Shown piece after piece: positions 54,821-61,683 of a stretch of 64,000 nucleotides of DNA; the first letter of the stretch is position 1, and every line of letters starts with the position of its first letter. The DNA is taken from assembly GCA_002425185.1 (NCBI GenBank), contig DILT01000013.1, positions 434,001 to 498,000 of the forward strand. The letters run 5' to 3'. The notes beneath the pieces were generated by a model. The model had not been told where the DNA came from and made no database searches. It saw only the letters and a program-made list of their open reading frames with translations. This DNA is from Flammeovirgaceae bacterium UBA5585 (GTDB lineage Bacteria; Bacteroidota; Bacteroidia; Cytophagales; Cyclobacteriaceae). The position numbers were made by a program, and so were the translations under genes.

Positions 54821-56044
54821 TTAATTGGCTCTTCTTGGTTTCCTGTTTCTGTTAAATTTACTACGTGATTTACCAAAGTTACTTTTGTGTTTAGTCTGTG
54901 GATTGTAGGCTGGACCTTCTCCCAGAAAATCTGGAAGTGGTAGTTTAGGAATAGTGGTTTCGATTAAACGTTCGATGCCGGAAAACCGCTTCTGATCCAA
55001 TTCATTCACAAAAGTTATGGCTGTTCCGGTTGTTTCAGCGCGGGCCGTGCGGCCAATGCGGTGTACATAATCTTCCGGGTCGGGCGGTACATCCCAGTTG
55101 ATCACCATGCTTATGCCTTCTACATCAATGCCGCGTGATAATACATCGGTACCAATCAGAAAGTTTACCTGTTTGTTCTTAAATGCTCGTAGAATTTCTT
55201 CACGCTCAGACTGTTCTAAATCAGAGTGAAAAGCTTTCGCTGCAATACCGGATTTTCGAAAAGCTGAATCCAATTTCTTGACGGTTTCTTTCCGCGAAGC
55301 AAAAAGTATTATGCTGTTCCAGGTATACGTTTTAAGAATATGCTCCAGTAGTTTTTCTTTTTGTGTGTCATAAACCACATAGGCCTGTTGATCAATACCG
55401 GCTGCAGGTTTGGCAATGGCAATGTTGATTTCCTGCGGATCGCGCAAAATTTTACCGGCCAGCGCCCGTATTTTAGGTGGCATGGTAGCGGAGAAAAGTA
55501 AGGTCTGCCTTTCTTTTGGCAGGTAACTTACAATCTTAATGATGTCTTCGTAAAAGCCCATGTCCAGCATGCGGTCGGCTTCATCCAGTATCAAATGCTT
55601 TAAATGATCAAACACGGTAGTGCCCGCAGCCAGTAGCGCAATCAATCGGCCTGGAGTGGCAACAATAATATCGGCACCTTGTTCGAGTGCTTTTTTTTGA
55701 ATATCCCAGGTGGCACCATCTCCACCGCCATAAATGGGAATGGAACTAATGCCTGCAAAATAGGCGAAACCCTCAATCTGTTGATCAATTTGTTGGGCCA
55801 GTTCTCGGGTAGGGGCAATCACCAATGTGTTCAAATGACGGTGATCTGTTTGTATTAATTTGTGCATCACCGGTAAAATATAGGCAGCGGTTTTTCCGGT
55901 GCCTGTTTGTGCGCACGCAATTACATCTTTGTTCTGGAGAATTACCGGAATGGCCATCTCTTGGATTGGGGTGGGTTTGGTATACCCCATAGAATCCAAT
56001 CCTTCTGCCAGTTTGGAATCGAAATTAAAGTCGTTAAAAGTCAT
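54821..56044 (-). CDS. DEAD-box RNA helicase (RhlE type)
   Basis: 407 residues. Full set of helicase motifs: Q motif (GYTKPTPIQEMAIPVIL), motif I AQTGTGKT, PTRELAQQI, TPGRL, DEAD as LDEADRMLDMGF, SAT in LFSATMP, and HRIGRTARA. The C-terminal tail is short and basic (KSRSKFNRNRKPRRAN), as in RhlE. It unwinds structured RNA, probably for ribosome assembly or growth in the cold. It is downstream of cspA-like gene, separated by that gene's terminator. Confidence 0.93.
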   Translation of the reverse strand: MTFNDFNFDSKLAEGLDSMGYTKPTPIQEMAIPVILQNKDVIACAQTGTGKTAAYILPVMHKLIQTDHRHLNTLVIAPTRELAQQIDQQIEGFAYFAGISSIPIYGGGDGATWDIQKKALEQGADIIVATPGRLIALLAAGTTVFDHLKHLILDEADRMLDMGFYEDIIKIVSYLPKERQTLLFSATMPPKIRALAGKILRDPQEINIAIAKPAAGIDQQAYVVYDTQKEKLLEHILKTYTWNSIILFASRKETVKKLDSAFRKSGIAAKAFHSDLEQSEREEILRAFKNKQVNFLIGTDVLSRGIDVEGISMVINWDVPPDPEDYVHRIGRTARAETTGTAITFVNELDQKRFSGIERLIETTIPKLPLPDFLGEGPAYNPQTKHKSNFGKSRSKFNRNRKPRRAN

Positions 56045-56063
56045 GTGTGAAGTTGTGCTTAGC

Positions 56064-56099
56064 TAAAAAACTAAAGCCAGACTTTAGGGGTCTGGCTTT
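56064..56099 (-). terminator. Terminator between the CspA-like and DEAD-box genes
   Basis: AAAGCCAGAC (56073-56082) and GTCTGGCTTT (56090-56099) make a 10-bp stem with a run of T on the minus strand (56070-56065). Some read-through could still carry transcription into the helicase gene. Confidence 0.85.
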
Positions 56100-56119
56100 G
56101 TACTAGAGCGTGTGGAAAA

Positions 56120-56317
56120 TTAATTATTTACCAACCGTACGTTAACGGCATTCAATCCTTTTTTTCCTTGCTGAACCTCAAAGGTGATTTCGTCATTCTC
56201 ACGAATCTGGTCTACCAGACCGGATACGTGTACAAAATACTCCTGATTGGTTGCTGTTTCCTTTACGAATCCGAATCCTTTGGTTTCGTTAAAGAACTTT
56301 ACTGTTCCTTCTTTCAT
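56120..56317 (-). CDS. CspA-family cold shock protein
   Basis: 65 residues from the ATG at 56317 (MKEGTVKFFNETKGFGFVKE). Single OB-fold with RNP1 KGFGFV and RNP2 YFVHVSGL. RNA/single-stranded DNA chaperone. The protein is preceded by a leader of about 65 nt from the likely -7 element TACCTTTA; long leaders are known to regulate cspA mRNAs in the cold. The longer in-frame reading from 56449 is not conserved-looking and is rejected. Confidence 0.93.
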   Translation of the reverse strand: MKEGTVKFFNETKGFGFVKETATNQEYFVHVSGLVDQIRENDEITFEVQQGKKGLNAVNVRLVNN

Positions 56318-56469
56318 TGTGTTTGTTAATTGTTTTTGGCCTCCGGGTTTGAGCCCGTTAACCGGTGTTAAAAATTTATTAGGGCGTAAAGGTAAGGAGA
56401 ATAACGCAGGCGTCCTACACCTGTTGTGAAGTGTAAGAGCAACCTGCATATTTTATTGGTTTGCAGCGC

Positions 56470-57237
56470 TTAGGCAGCTTTTTTTATACTCTCCAGGCTT
56501 ATTTCACGTGTTTTGTTTATTCGGATTATCCTCATTTTGTCAAGAAGTTTGATCACCTGGTAGGTAGGATCAATTTCATGCCAGCGAATACCTCCGAAAT
56601 TGGCCCGTGAGCCATTTTTGTGGTGATTGTTATGGTAGCTTTCTCCCATCATTAAAAAGTCGACCGGTAAAAAGTTTTTGGAAGTATCGCCCACTTCAAA
56701 ATTGCGGTAGCCGTACTTGTGTGCAAACCAGTTAATGATAGCACCATGAATGGGGCTCATTAAGAACTGTAGCGGTAACAATAACCATAACCACCAAACA
56801 GTAGCAAATTGCCAGTAAACAGCCACATATACGGCTCCCCAAAAAATCCGTGATGGCCAGGAGCGTGCAAACTTATCGAAGGCTTCCCACTGGGGCACGC
56901 CTTCCGTAAAGCGCTTATCAACCACCATGGTTCTGTTGGCAATCGCTGAATAGATGGTTTTAGTTTTCCACATCATGTTCCAGATGGTTTCATCGTACTT
57001 GGGTGAGTGCGGATCATCTTCCGTATCTGCGAAAGCGTGGTGCATACGGTGCATTACGCCATAGCCAAAGGGGCTTAAATAATTCGATCCCTGAAAGATC
57101 CACGTTAAAACGTAGAATACTTTTTCGGTAAACGGACTCATGGTAAATGCCTTGTGTGAGGCATACCGGTGTAAAAAGAAGGTTTGAAAGAATAGCGATA
57201 AATACCAGTGCGCTACAAAAAATGCTAAAATGATCAT
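56470..57237 (-). CDS. Acyl-CoA/fatty acid desaturase 1
   Basis: 255 residues, membrane di-iron desaturase. The three histidine boxes are HRYASH (about 23-28), HRMHHAF (about 63-69) and YHNNHH (about 205-210), with hydrophobic segments between. It introduces a cis double bond into a fatty acyl chain to keep membranes fluid at low temperature. It is beside the CspA-like and DEAD-box genes. Confidence 0.92.
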   Translation of the reverse strand: MIILAFFVAHWYLSLFFQTFFLHRYASHKAFTMSPFTEKVFYVLTWIFQGSNYLSPFGYGVMHRMHHAFADTEDDPHSPKYDETIWNMMWKTKTIYSAIANRTMVVDKRFTEGVPQWEAFDKFARSWPSRIFWGAVYVAVYWQFATVWWLWLLLPLQFLMSPIHGAIINWFAHKYGYRNFEVGDTSKNFLPVDFLMMGESYHNNHHKNGSRANFGGIRWHEIDPTYQVIKLLDKMRIIRINKTREISLESIKKAA

Positions 57238-57347
57238 TAACGGTAAAGGTTATAAGTAAAACATGTTTATCAGGCTTTTTACGGCATGATTTACTGTAAG
57301 ACAAATCCGTTTACCGTGTGTGACAGTTTTGTAGAAATATTTTAAGA

Positions 57348-57959
57348 TTATTTTTCGGGCTGGAACCAGATGTCTCTTTTGAGGGAGTTGATCAATTCCT
57401 CGGAGTCTCCCTGACAGGCTTTCTTGAAGCTGTCAAGCAGCGATGAGGGTGTTGGAAGATCAAAATGAATTTTAGATTTCTCTTCATTCAATTTCTTTTT
57501 GGCGCGGCTAAGCAATTGCCGGCAATGGTCTTTCTTTTTGTCGAGGGTTTTGTGAAGGGTGTCGTAATCGATATCAAACACCTCTTTTAACAGATATACG
57601 GCACGTTCAAGGGGCTCAAGCTTGGTATGCAGCACTTTCATGGCCTCAGCCAGGTATACATCCAGGTCGATATGGGCAAAGTTGGACTCCTTTATTCGCG
57701 TTATGAACTCGGGTAGGTGGATGGAGTCCAGATATTCTACTTGCTTTCGCTTTAATGCATTCAGATGGTTCAGGCAGTTGTTTGTTACGGCCTTAATCAG
57801 GTAGGCTTTGATGTTCTGAATTTTCTCCTGCTCGGCATTTAACCAACGCAAAAAAGTTTCCTGCACAATATCTTCTGCATCTTGCTTACAACGCACCAGG
57901 TTATACGCAATGGTGTAAAGCATAGGTTGGTACAGCGCGATGGTTTGAGCCTGATTCAT
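57348..57959 (-). CDS. ECF sigma factor, ECF41-like with short C-terminal extension
   Basis: 203 residues. Region 2 is MLYTIAYNLVRCKQDAEDIVQETFLRWLNAE (about 13-43), region 4 LEPLERAVYLLKEVFDIDYDTLHKTLDKKKDHCRQLLSRAKKKL (about 113-156). The segment DSIHLPEF between them and the C-terminal SLLDSFKKACQGDSEELINSL resemble the WLPEP linker and the start of the SnoaL-like extension in ECF41 factors, but the extension stops after about 35 residues instead of about 120. TATCTTTG ends 8 nt before the ATG (57968-57975), a likely -7 element. Divergent from the second desaturase. Confidence 0.8.
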   Translation of the reverse strand: MNQAQTIALYQPMLYTIAYNLVRCKQDAEDIVQETFLRWLNAEQEKIQNIKAYLIKAVTNNCLNHLNALKRKQVEYLDSIHLPEFITRIKESNFAHIDLDVYLAEAMKVLHTKLEPLERAVYLLKEVFDIDYDTLHKTLDKKKDHCRQLLSRAKKKLNEEKSKIHFDLPTPSSLLDSFKKACQGDSEELINSLKRDIWFQPEK

Positions 57960-57967
57960 AATGGGAG

Positions 57968-57975
57968 CAAAGATA
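57968..57975 (-). promoter_or_regulatory. -7 element of the ECF41-like sigma gene
   Basis: On the minus strand TATCTTTG matches TAnnTTTG exactly; predicted leader only 3-4 nt before the ATG at 57959. Confidence 0.5.
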
Positions 57976-58075
57976 GTGTAATTGTAAGCGTAATCTTAAT
58001 GGTGTTTGATGAATGGTTGCCTTACGGATGTTAGCCGAACAGACTTATAAACTGTTCATAGTCAGCGGAAAGCAT

Positions 58076-58083
58076 TACTTTTG
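58076..58083 (+). promoter_or_regulatory. -7 element of desaturase 2
   Basis: TACTTTTG matches TAnnTTTG; the leader before the ATG at 58150 would be about 60 nt, a long A/T-rich leader. -33 box not clear. Confidence 0.45.
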
Positions 58084-58149
58084 CATACGAATACAAACCA
58101 GACGTGATTAAACCATAATCATTTAATCGTTGTTCAATTTTTTTAAAAG

Positions 58150-59088
58150 ATGGCTGAAGCAACAATGACACCCGAAGTTCGGAGAAAACCCATAGTAAAG
58201 CAGGAGATTGCCTTTGCCATTGTTCACCTAATACCCATCGCGGCAATATGGACAGGTGCTACCTTGTTCGATTGGATGGTGTGCTTTTTTCTTTACGTGT
58301 TCCGCATGTTCTGGATCACGGGCGGGTATCATCGGTATTTTGCACATAAGTCGTACAAAACATCACGATGGTTTCAATTTGTGATTGCGTTCATGGCACA
58401 AACATCTGCACAAAAGGGTGCTTTGTGGTGGGCTGCGCATCATCGTCATCACCACCGTCATAGCGATACCCCTGCAGATCCACACTCCATGAAAATTTAT
58501 GGATTCTGGTATTCACACATCGGTTGGATTGTTGGTCCGGATTTTAAAGAAACAGATTACAAGGTGATTGGCGACTATGCCAAGTATCCGGAACTGGTTT
58601 GGTTAAACAAAAATTACCTGGTGCCACCGGTTACGCTGGCTGTTTTAGTCACGGCACTTGGCGGCATTGTAAATGGCGGAAGTATTACGGCCATGTTTAC
58701 TTCAGCCGGATTTTCAACGTTGTTGATTGGCTTCTTTTTGAGTACGGTGATTTTGTATCACGGCACCTTTTCCATCAACTCTATCATGCACAAGTTTGGC
58801 AACCAACGGTACAAGACAAATGATGAGTCGCGCAACAGCTTGTGGCTGGCTTTGTTAACGTTGGGCGAAGGCTGGCACAACAATCATCACTATTATGAAA
58901 CGGCTTCAAGGCAAGGGTTTTTCTGGTGGGAAATTGATATTACCTGGTATGCATTAAAAGCACTTTCCTGGGTGGGCTTAATCTGGGATTTGAAAGGCGT
59001 GCCGAAACACATCAAACTATCTAAAGACAAAGAACATGCCCGTCAGCTAAAGGTGGAGATGGAGGCAGATCTAAGAAAAACAGCCTGA
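58150..59088 (+). CDS. Acyl-CoA desaturase 2 (delta-9 type)
   Basis: 312 residues. Histidine boxes HRYFAH (61-66), HRHHH (98-102) followed by HRHSD, and HNNHH (about 244-248). Topology follows acyl-CoA delta-9 desaturases with hydrophobic hairpins. Different subfamily from desaturase 1 (longer, with W-rich GWHNNHHYYETASRQG). Divergent from the ECF41-like sigma gene, which may regulate it; this is inference. Confidence 0.93.
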   Translation: MAEATMTPEVRRKPIVKQEIAFAIVHLIPIAAIWTGATLFDWMVCFFLYVFRMFWITGGYHRYFAHKSYKTSRWFQFVIAFMAQTSAQKGALWWAAHHRHHHRHSDTPADPHSMKIYGFWYSHIGWIVGPDFKETDYKVIGDYAKYPELVWLNKNYLVPPVTLAVLVTALGGIVNGGSITAMFTSAGFSTLLIGFFLSTVILYHGTFSINSIMHKFGNQRYKTNDESRNSLWLALLTLGEGWHNNHHYYETASRQGFFWWEIDITWYALKALSWVGLIWDLKGVPKHIKLSKDKEHARQLKVEMEADLRKTA

Positions 59089-59101
59089 AAAAATCAGGAT
59101 G

Positions 59102-59131
59102 TTGGAATTTTAGATTCACCTATTAAATTTG
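59102..59131 (+). promoter_or_regulatory. Promoter of the predicted small RNA
   Basis: TTG (59102-59104), a 19-bp spacer, and TAAATTTG (59124-59131) fully match the Bacteroidota consensus. There is no coding region downstream until after the tRNAs. Confidence 0.75.
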
Positions 59132-59135
59132 CAGT

Positions 59136-59237
59136 CCCTTTTGGGAACAAGCGGGAGCCCAGACGTTGAAAAGCAAGTCTGGATGCAGACAAAGCGGAGC
59201 TTTCGTATGCATAGCTCAGATAAATGGGCTCCTTTTT
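59136..59237 (+). ncRNA. Predicted structured small RNA with own promoter and terminator
   Basis: About 100 nt from a perfect promoter to a run of five T. The ends are closed by an 8-bp helix GGAGCCCA (59154-59161) / TGGGCTCC (59225-59232) directly followed by TTTTT. Inside are the hairpin ATGCA-AAAGC-GGA-GCTTT-TGCAT (59183-59212) and a possible hairpin GAC/GTC (59162-59179); a small TCCC/GGGA hairpin is at the 5' end. No open reading frame of meaningful length is present. It lies upstream of tRNA-Gly. It could match a known Bacteroidota RNA family (for example Flavo-1), which I cannot check here. Confidence 0.6.
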
Positions 59238-59271
59238 GATACTAAAACTCTCTAAGAAGTAGAGAAAATAA

Positions 59272-59345
<74 letters not shown>

Positions 59346-59387
59346 AAAATCGTTAATCGTTACGGGTTAATGGGTTGTACGGAATCT

Positions 59388-59416
59388 AAAAAGTGTGGCG
59401 GATCCCACACTTTTTT
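59388..59416 (+). terminator. Terminator after tRNA-Gly
   Basis: AAAAAGTGTGG, loop CGGATC, CCACACTTTTTT; strong stem followed by T. Confidence 0.8.
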
Positions 59417-59463
59417 AGTTAAGAGCCGAACAACGAATAGCCATTAGCGCATAATTAATGTCT

Positions 59464-59549
59464 GCCCGGGTGGTGGAATTGGTAGACACGCAGGACTTAA
59501 AATCCTGTGGCTAGTAATAGCTGTGCGGGTTCAACTCCCGCCCCGGGTA
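59464..59549 (+). tRNA. tRNA-Leu (anticodon TAA)
   Basis: An 86-nt tRNA with a long variable arm (GTGGCTAGTAATAGCTGTG region), as expected for leucine. Acceptor GCCCGGG pairs with CCCGGGT; anticodon loop CTTAAAA with TAA. CCA is not encoded. A strong terminator follows and then the defence genes begin. Confidence 0.95.
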
Positions 59550-59563
59550 CTCTTATCAAAACT

Positions 59564-59590
59564 AAAGCGCTGAATTTCAGCGCTTTTTTA
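59564..59590 (+). terminator. Terminator after tRNA-Leu
   Basis: AAAGCGCTGA, loop ATT, TCAGCGCTTTTTT: 10-bp stem and six T. Confidence 0.85.
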
Positions 59591-59781
59591 TTTTGTGGGT
59601 GGCAAAAAAGATGTCAAAAATTTCCAAAATTCTTTTGACCTGAATGCGTGGTGTTGCTTGTTTGCAAGCAAAAGATATTTGAGTTTTGCTTATGCTCGGT
59701 TAAGCTGATGGTGGCGATTTTATTTTTATAAAAAGATAGAATCTTGGCAGTAATTAGCTCTTGTGCTATCCACCTTAAGAT

Positions 59782-59838
59782 TTTGTTCACTATATTTGTT
59801 TGTTCACGTTTTATGAACAAAAGCAATGTATGAACAAA
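59782..59838. promoter_or_regulatory. Four-copy operator and promoter of the AbiE-type pair
   Basis: Two forward copies TTTGTTCA (59782-59789 and 59799-59806) and two reverse copies TGAACAAA (59814-59821 and 59831-59838). The forward copies are 17 bp apart, and so are the reverse copies, giving two nested palindromes. A -7 element TATATTTG (59791-59798) lies between the first two, and the fourth copy covers the start of the first gene. AbiEi antitoxins are known to repress their own promoter by binding inverted repeats. Confidence 0.8.
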
Positions 59839-60866
59839 TAGAGCGCGAGACTGTCCAAACTGCGATAGAAAATCTTGAAAAAACAACAGCCTTTAAGGCT
59901 GTTTGGAGACAAGGAAAAGTCAAGGAACTGGATGGCGAACTGGATATCCAGATCGGTGAAAAACCTATGCGGTTTCAACTCGAGATAAAGCAAGAGCTCC
60001 GAAATCATAACCTTCAAAAGGTATTAGATCAAGCTGCAAAATGGAAAGATTTTATAGTTGTGGCCAACCGTATCTTACCGGGTATAAAGGAAGAGCTTCG
60101 CAAGAAGCGTATTGCTTATTTGGAAGCAAATGGCAACTTGTTTATTGACAAGAAGCCTGTGTTAGTATGGTTGGATAATAATAAACCTTTAGAATTAGCC
60201 CGCGAAAAACCAAATCGCGCCTTTACAAAAACAGGACTCCAGGTTGTCTTTCTTTTTCTTGTTGATCCTACCTATATCAACAGACCATATCGCACCATTG
60301 CAGATGCTGCCCGTACAGCTTTGGGGAATGTTAACAATGTTATCAACGGCCTCCAGGAAATGGGGTTCCTTATTAAAAAGAATAAGGGTGAGCTTCTGCT
60401 AAATAATCCTAAAGCGCTACTGGATAAGTGGGTTGTGGCCTATGAAGAGAAACTGAAGCCAACTTTACATGTTGGTAATTTTCGTTTCATTGCAATGAAT
60501 GCTGATAGAAACTGGAAGGATATGGATATAAATCCTGATAAAACAGTTTGGGGGGCTGAACCAGGTGGAGATATTCTTACTAATTATTTACGTCCTGAAG
60601 TTCTTACACTTTACACCAACGAAAATCAGCGGGATTTCATGAAGCACTACAAACTGGTGCCTGATAATTTAGGAAATGTGAAAGTGTATAGGAAATTTTG
60701 GAAGGGCATCAATAATAAAGCAATCCAAACAAAGCTTCCCATTTTCAATGTGGGAAAGGCCGCTCCTCCTATTTTAGTATATGCTGACCTGATGAATACA
60801 AATAATAAGCGTTGCATTGAAACAGCACAAAAAGTCTATGAGCGATACATCGAACCTAACGTATAG
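59826..60866 (+). CDS. AbiEi-family type IV antitoxin / autoregulator
   Basis: 346 residues. The N-terminal part (about 1-90) has a nuclease-like fold reminiscent of a PD-(D/E)xK core without full catalytic set (GELDIQIGEKPMRFQLEIKQEL ... KDFIVVANRILPGIKEELRKK), then a winged helix region (RTIADAARTALGNVNNVINGLQEMGFLI), then a C-terminal domain (AMNADRNWKDMDINPDKTVWGAEPGGDIL; ending in YADLMNTNNKRCIETAQKVYERYI). This is the layout of the longer AbiEi family proteins that neutralise AbiEii toxins and repress transcription. The ATG at 59826 is used because the ATG at 59813 reads into a stop. Overlaps the toxin gene by 29 bp. Confidence 0.85.
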   Translation: MYEQIERETVQTAIENLEKTTAFKAVWRQGKVKELDGELDIQIGEKPMRFQLEIKQELRNHNLQKVLDQAAKWKDFIVVANRILPGIKEELRKKRIAYLEANGNLFIDKKPVLVWLDNNKPLELAREKPNRAFTKTGLQVVFLFLVDPTYINRPYRTIADAARTALGNVNNVINGLQEMGFLIKKNKGELLLNNPKALLDKWVVAYEEKLKPTLHVGNFRFIAMNADRNWKDMDINPDKTVWGAEPGGDILTNYLRPEVLTLYTNENQRDFMKHYKLVPDNLGNVKVYRKFWKGINNKAIQTKLPIFNVGKAAPPILVYADLMNTNNKRCIETAQKVYERYIEPNV

Positions 60867-61683
60867 AGATCTCGCCATTGAGTATTTTCTTGAAGTCTTC
60901 AAACTTGTTGACCAGGTTATGAAGGATAACAAGGCGCCATTTTATTTGATAGGTGTAAATGCAACGGATATCCAACTATTAAAGGAAAAGATAAAACCAT
61001 CTCGCGGCACCAAGGATATTGACTTCGCGGTAATGGTTCCGTCTTTTTCTATTTACAATAAAATAAAAGAAGACCTCACAACACATGGCTTTAACCCAAC
61101 TAAAGATATTTATACCCTCTATCACCAAAAATTTAATGTAGCCATTGACTTACTCCCATTTGGTGAAATTGAAGAGAATGATACAATCAATTTTACTGAA
61201 AGGTCAGTAGACCTTGTTGTACTCGGATTTAAAGAAACATTAGAAGAGGCGAAAAGAATTTCAATCGATGATAATTTTTCAGTACAGGTTCCGCCTCTTC
61301 ATGGAATGATTATCCTAAAGCTCATTGCGTGGTCAGACCGGCCGGAACATCGTGCTACTGACTTGGAGGATATATACAGAATAGTGAAGCATTATTATGA
61401 TGCCGAAATTGATGAAGTTTTTGAAGAGCATTATGATTTATTAGATGCAAGTCCAATTGACGAGAAAATGGTGGCAGCCAGAATAATGGGAAGAAAGATT
61501 GCCATTGTTCTCACAAAATCAGATAAATTAAAAGACAGAATTCTAAAGGTGTTAAAAGAAAACACCAGTGACCCGGTAAAATCAGCAATTGCAAAACATT
61601 GGGCAAGTAAGTTTGACCTGGATGTTGAGTATGCTACGGATATTTTGATAGAAATAAAAAAGGGAATAGAGGAAACAAAGTAA
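60838..61683 (+). CDS. AbiEii-type nucleotidyltransferase toxin
   Basis: 281 residues from the ATG at 60838 inside the end of the preceding gene. The nucleotidyltransferase core is FYLIGVNATDIQLLK followed by SRGTKDIDFAVMVP, where DID gives the metal-binding acidic pair; the usual GG or GS before it is replaced by GVN, a variant I have seen in this subfamily. Later, VPPLHGMIILKLIAWSDRPEHRATDLEDIYRIVKHY is typical of AbiEii proteins (KLxAxxxRxxxRDxxDL). AbiEii toxins transfer nucleotides to tRNA and block growth. Stop overlaps the hsdM start (TAATG). Confidence 0.85.
   Translation: MSDTSNLTYRDLAIEYFLEVFKLVDQVMKDNKAPFYLIGVNATDIQLLKEKIKPSRGTKDIDFAVMVPSFSIYNKIKEDLTTHGFNPTKDIYTLYHQKFNVAIDLLPFGEIEENDTINFTERSVDLVVLGFKETLEEAKRISIDDNFSVQVPPLHGMIILKLIAWSDRPEHRATDLEDIYRIVKHYYDAEIDEVFEEHYDLLDASPIDEKMVAARIMGRKIAIVLTKSDKLKDRILKVLKENTSDPVKSAIAKHWASKFDLDVEYATDILIEIKKGIEETK

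Noticed and set aside
59596..59781. Possible integrase remnant or attachment site between tRNA-Leu and the AbiE-type genes
   Set aside because: No integrase motifs are readable, and the second copy of an attachment site would be outside the window.
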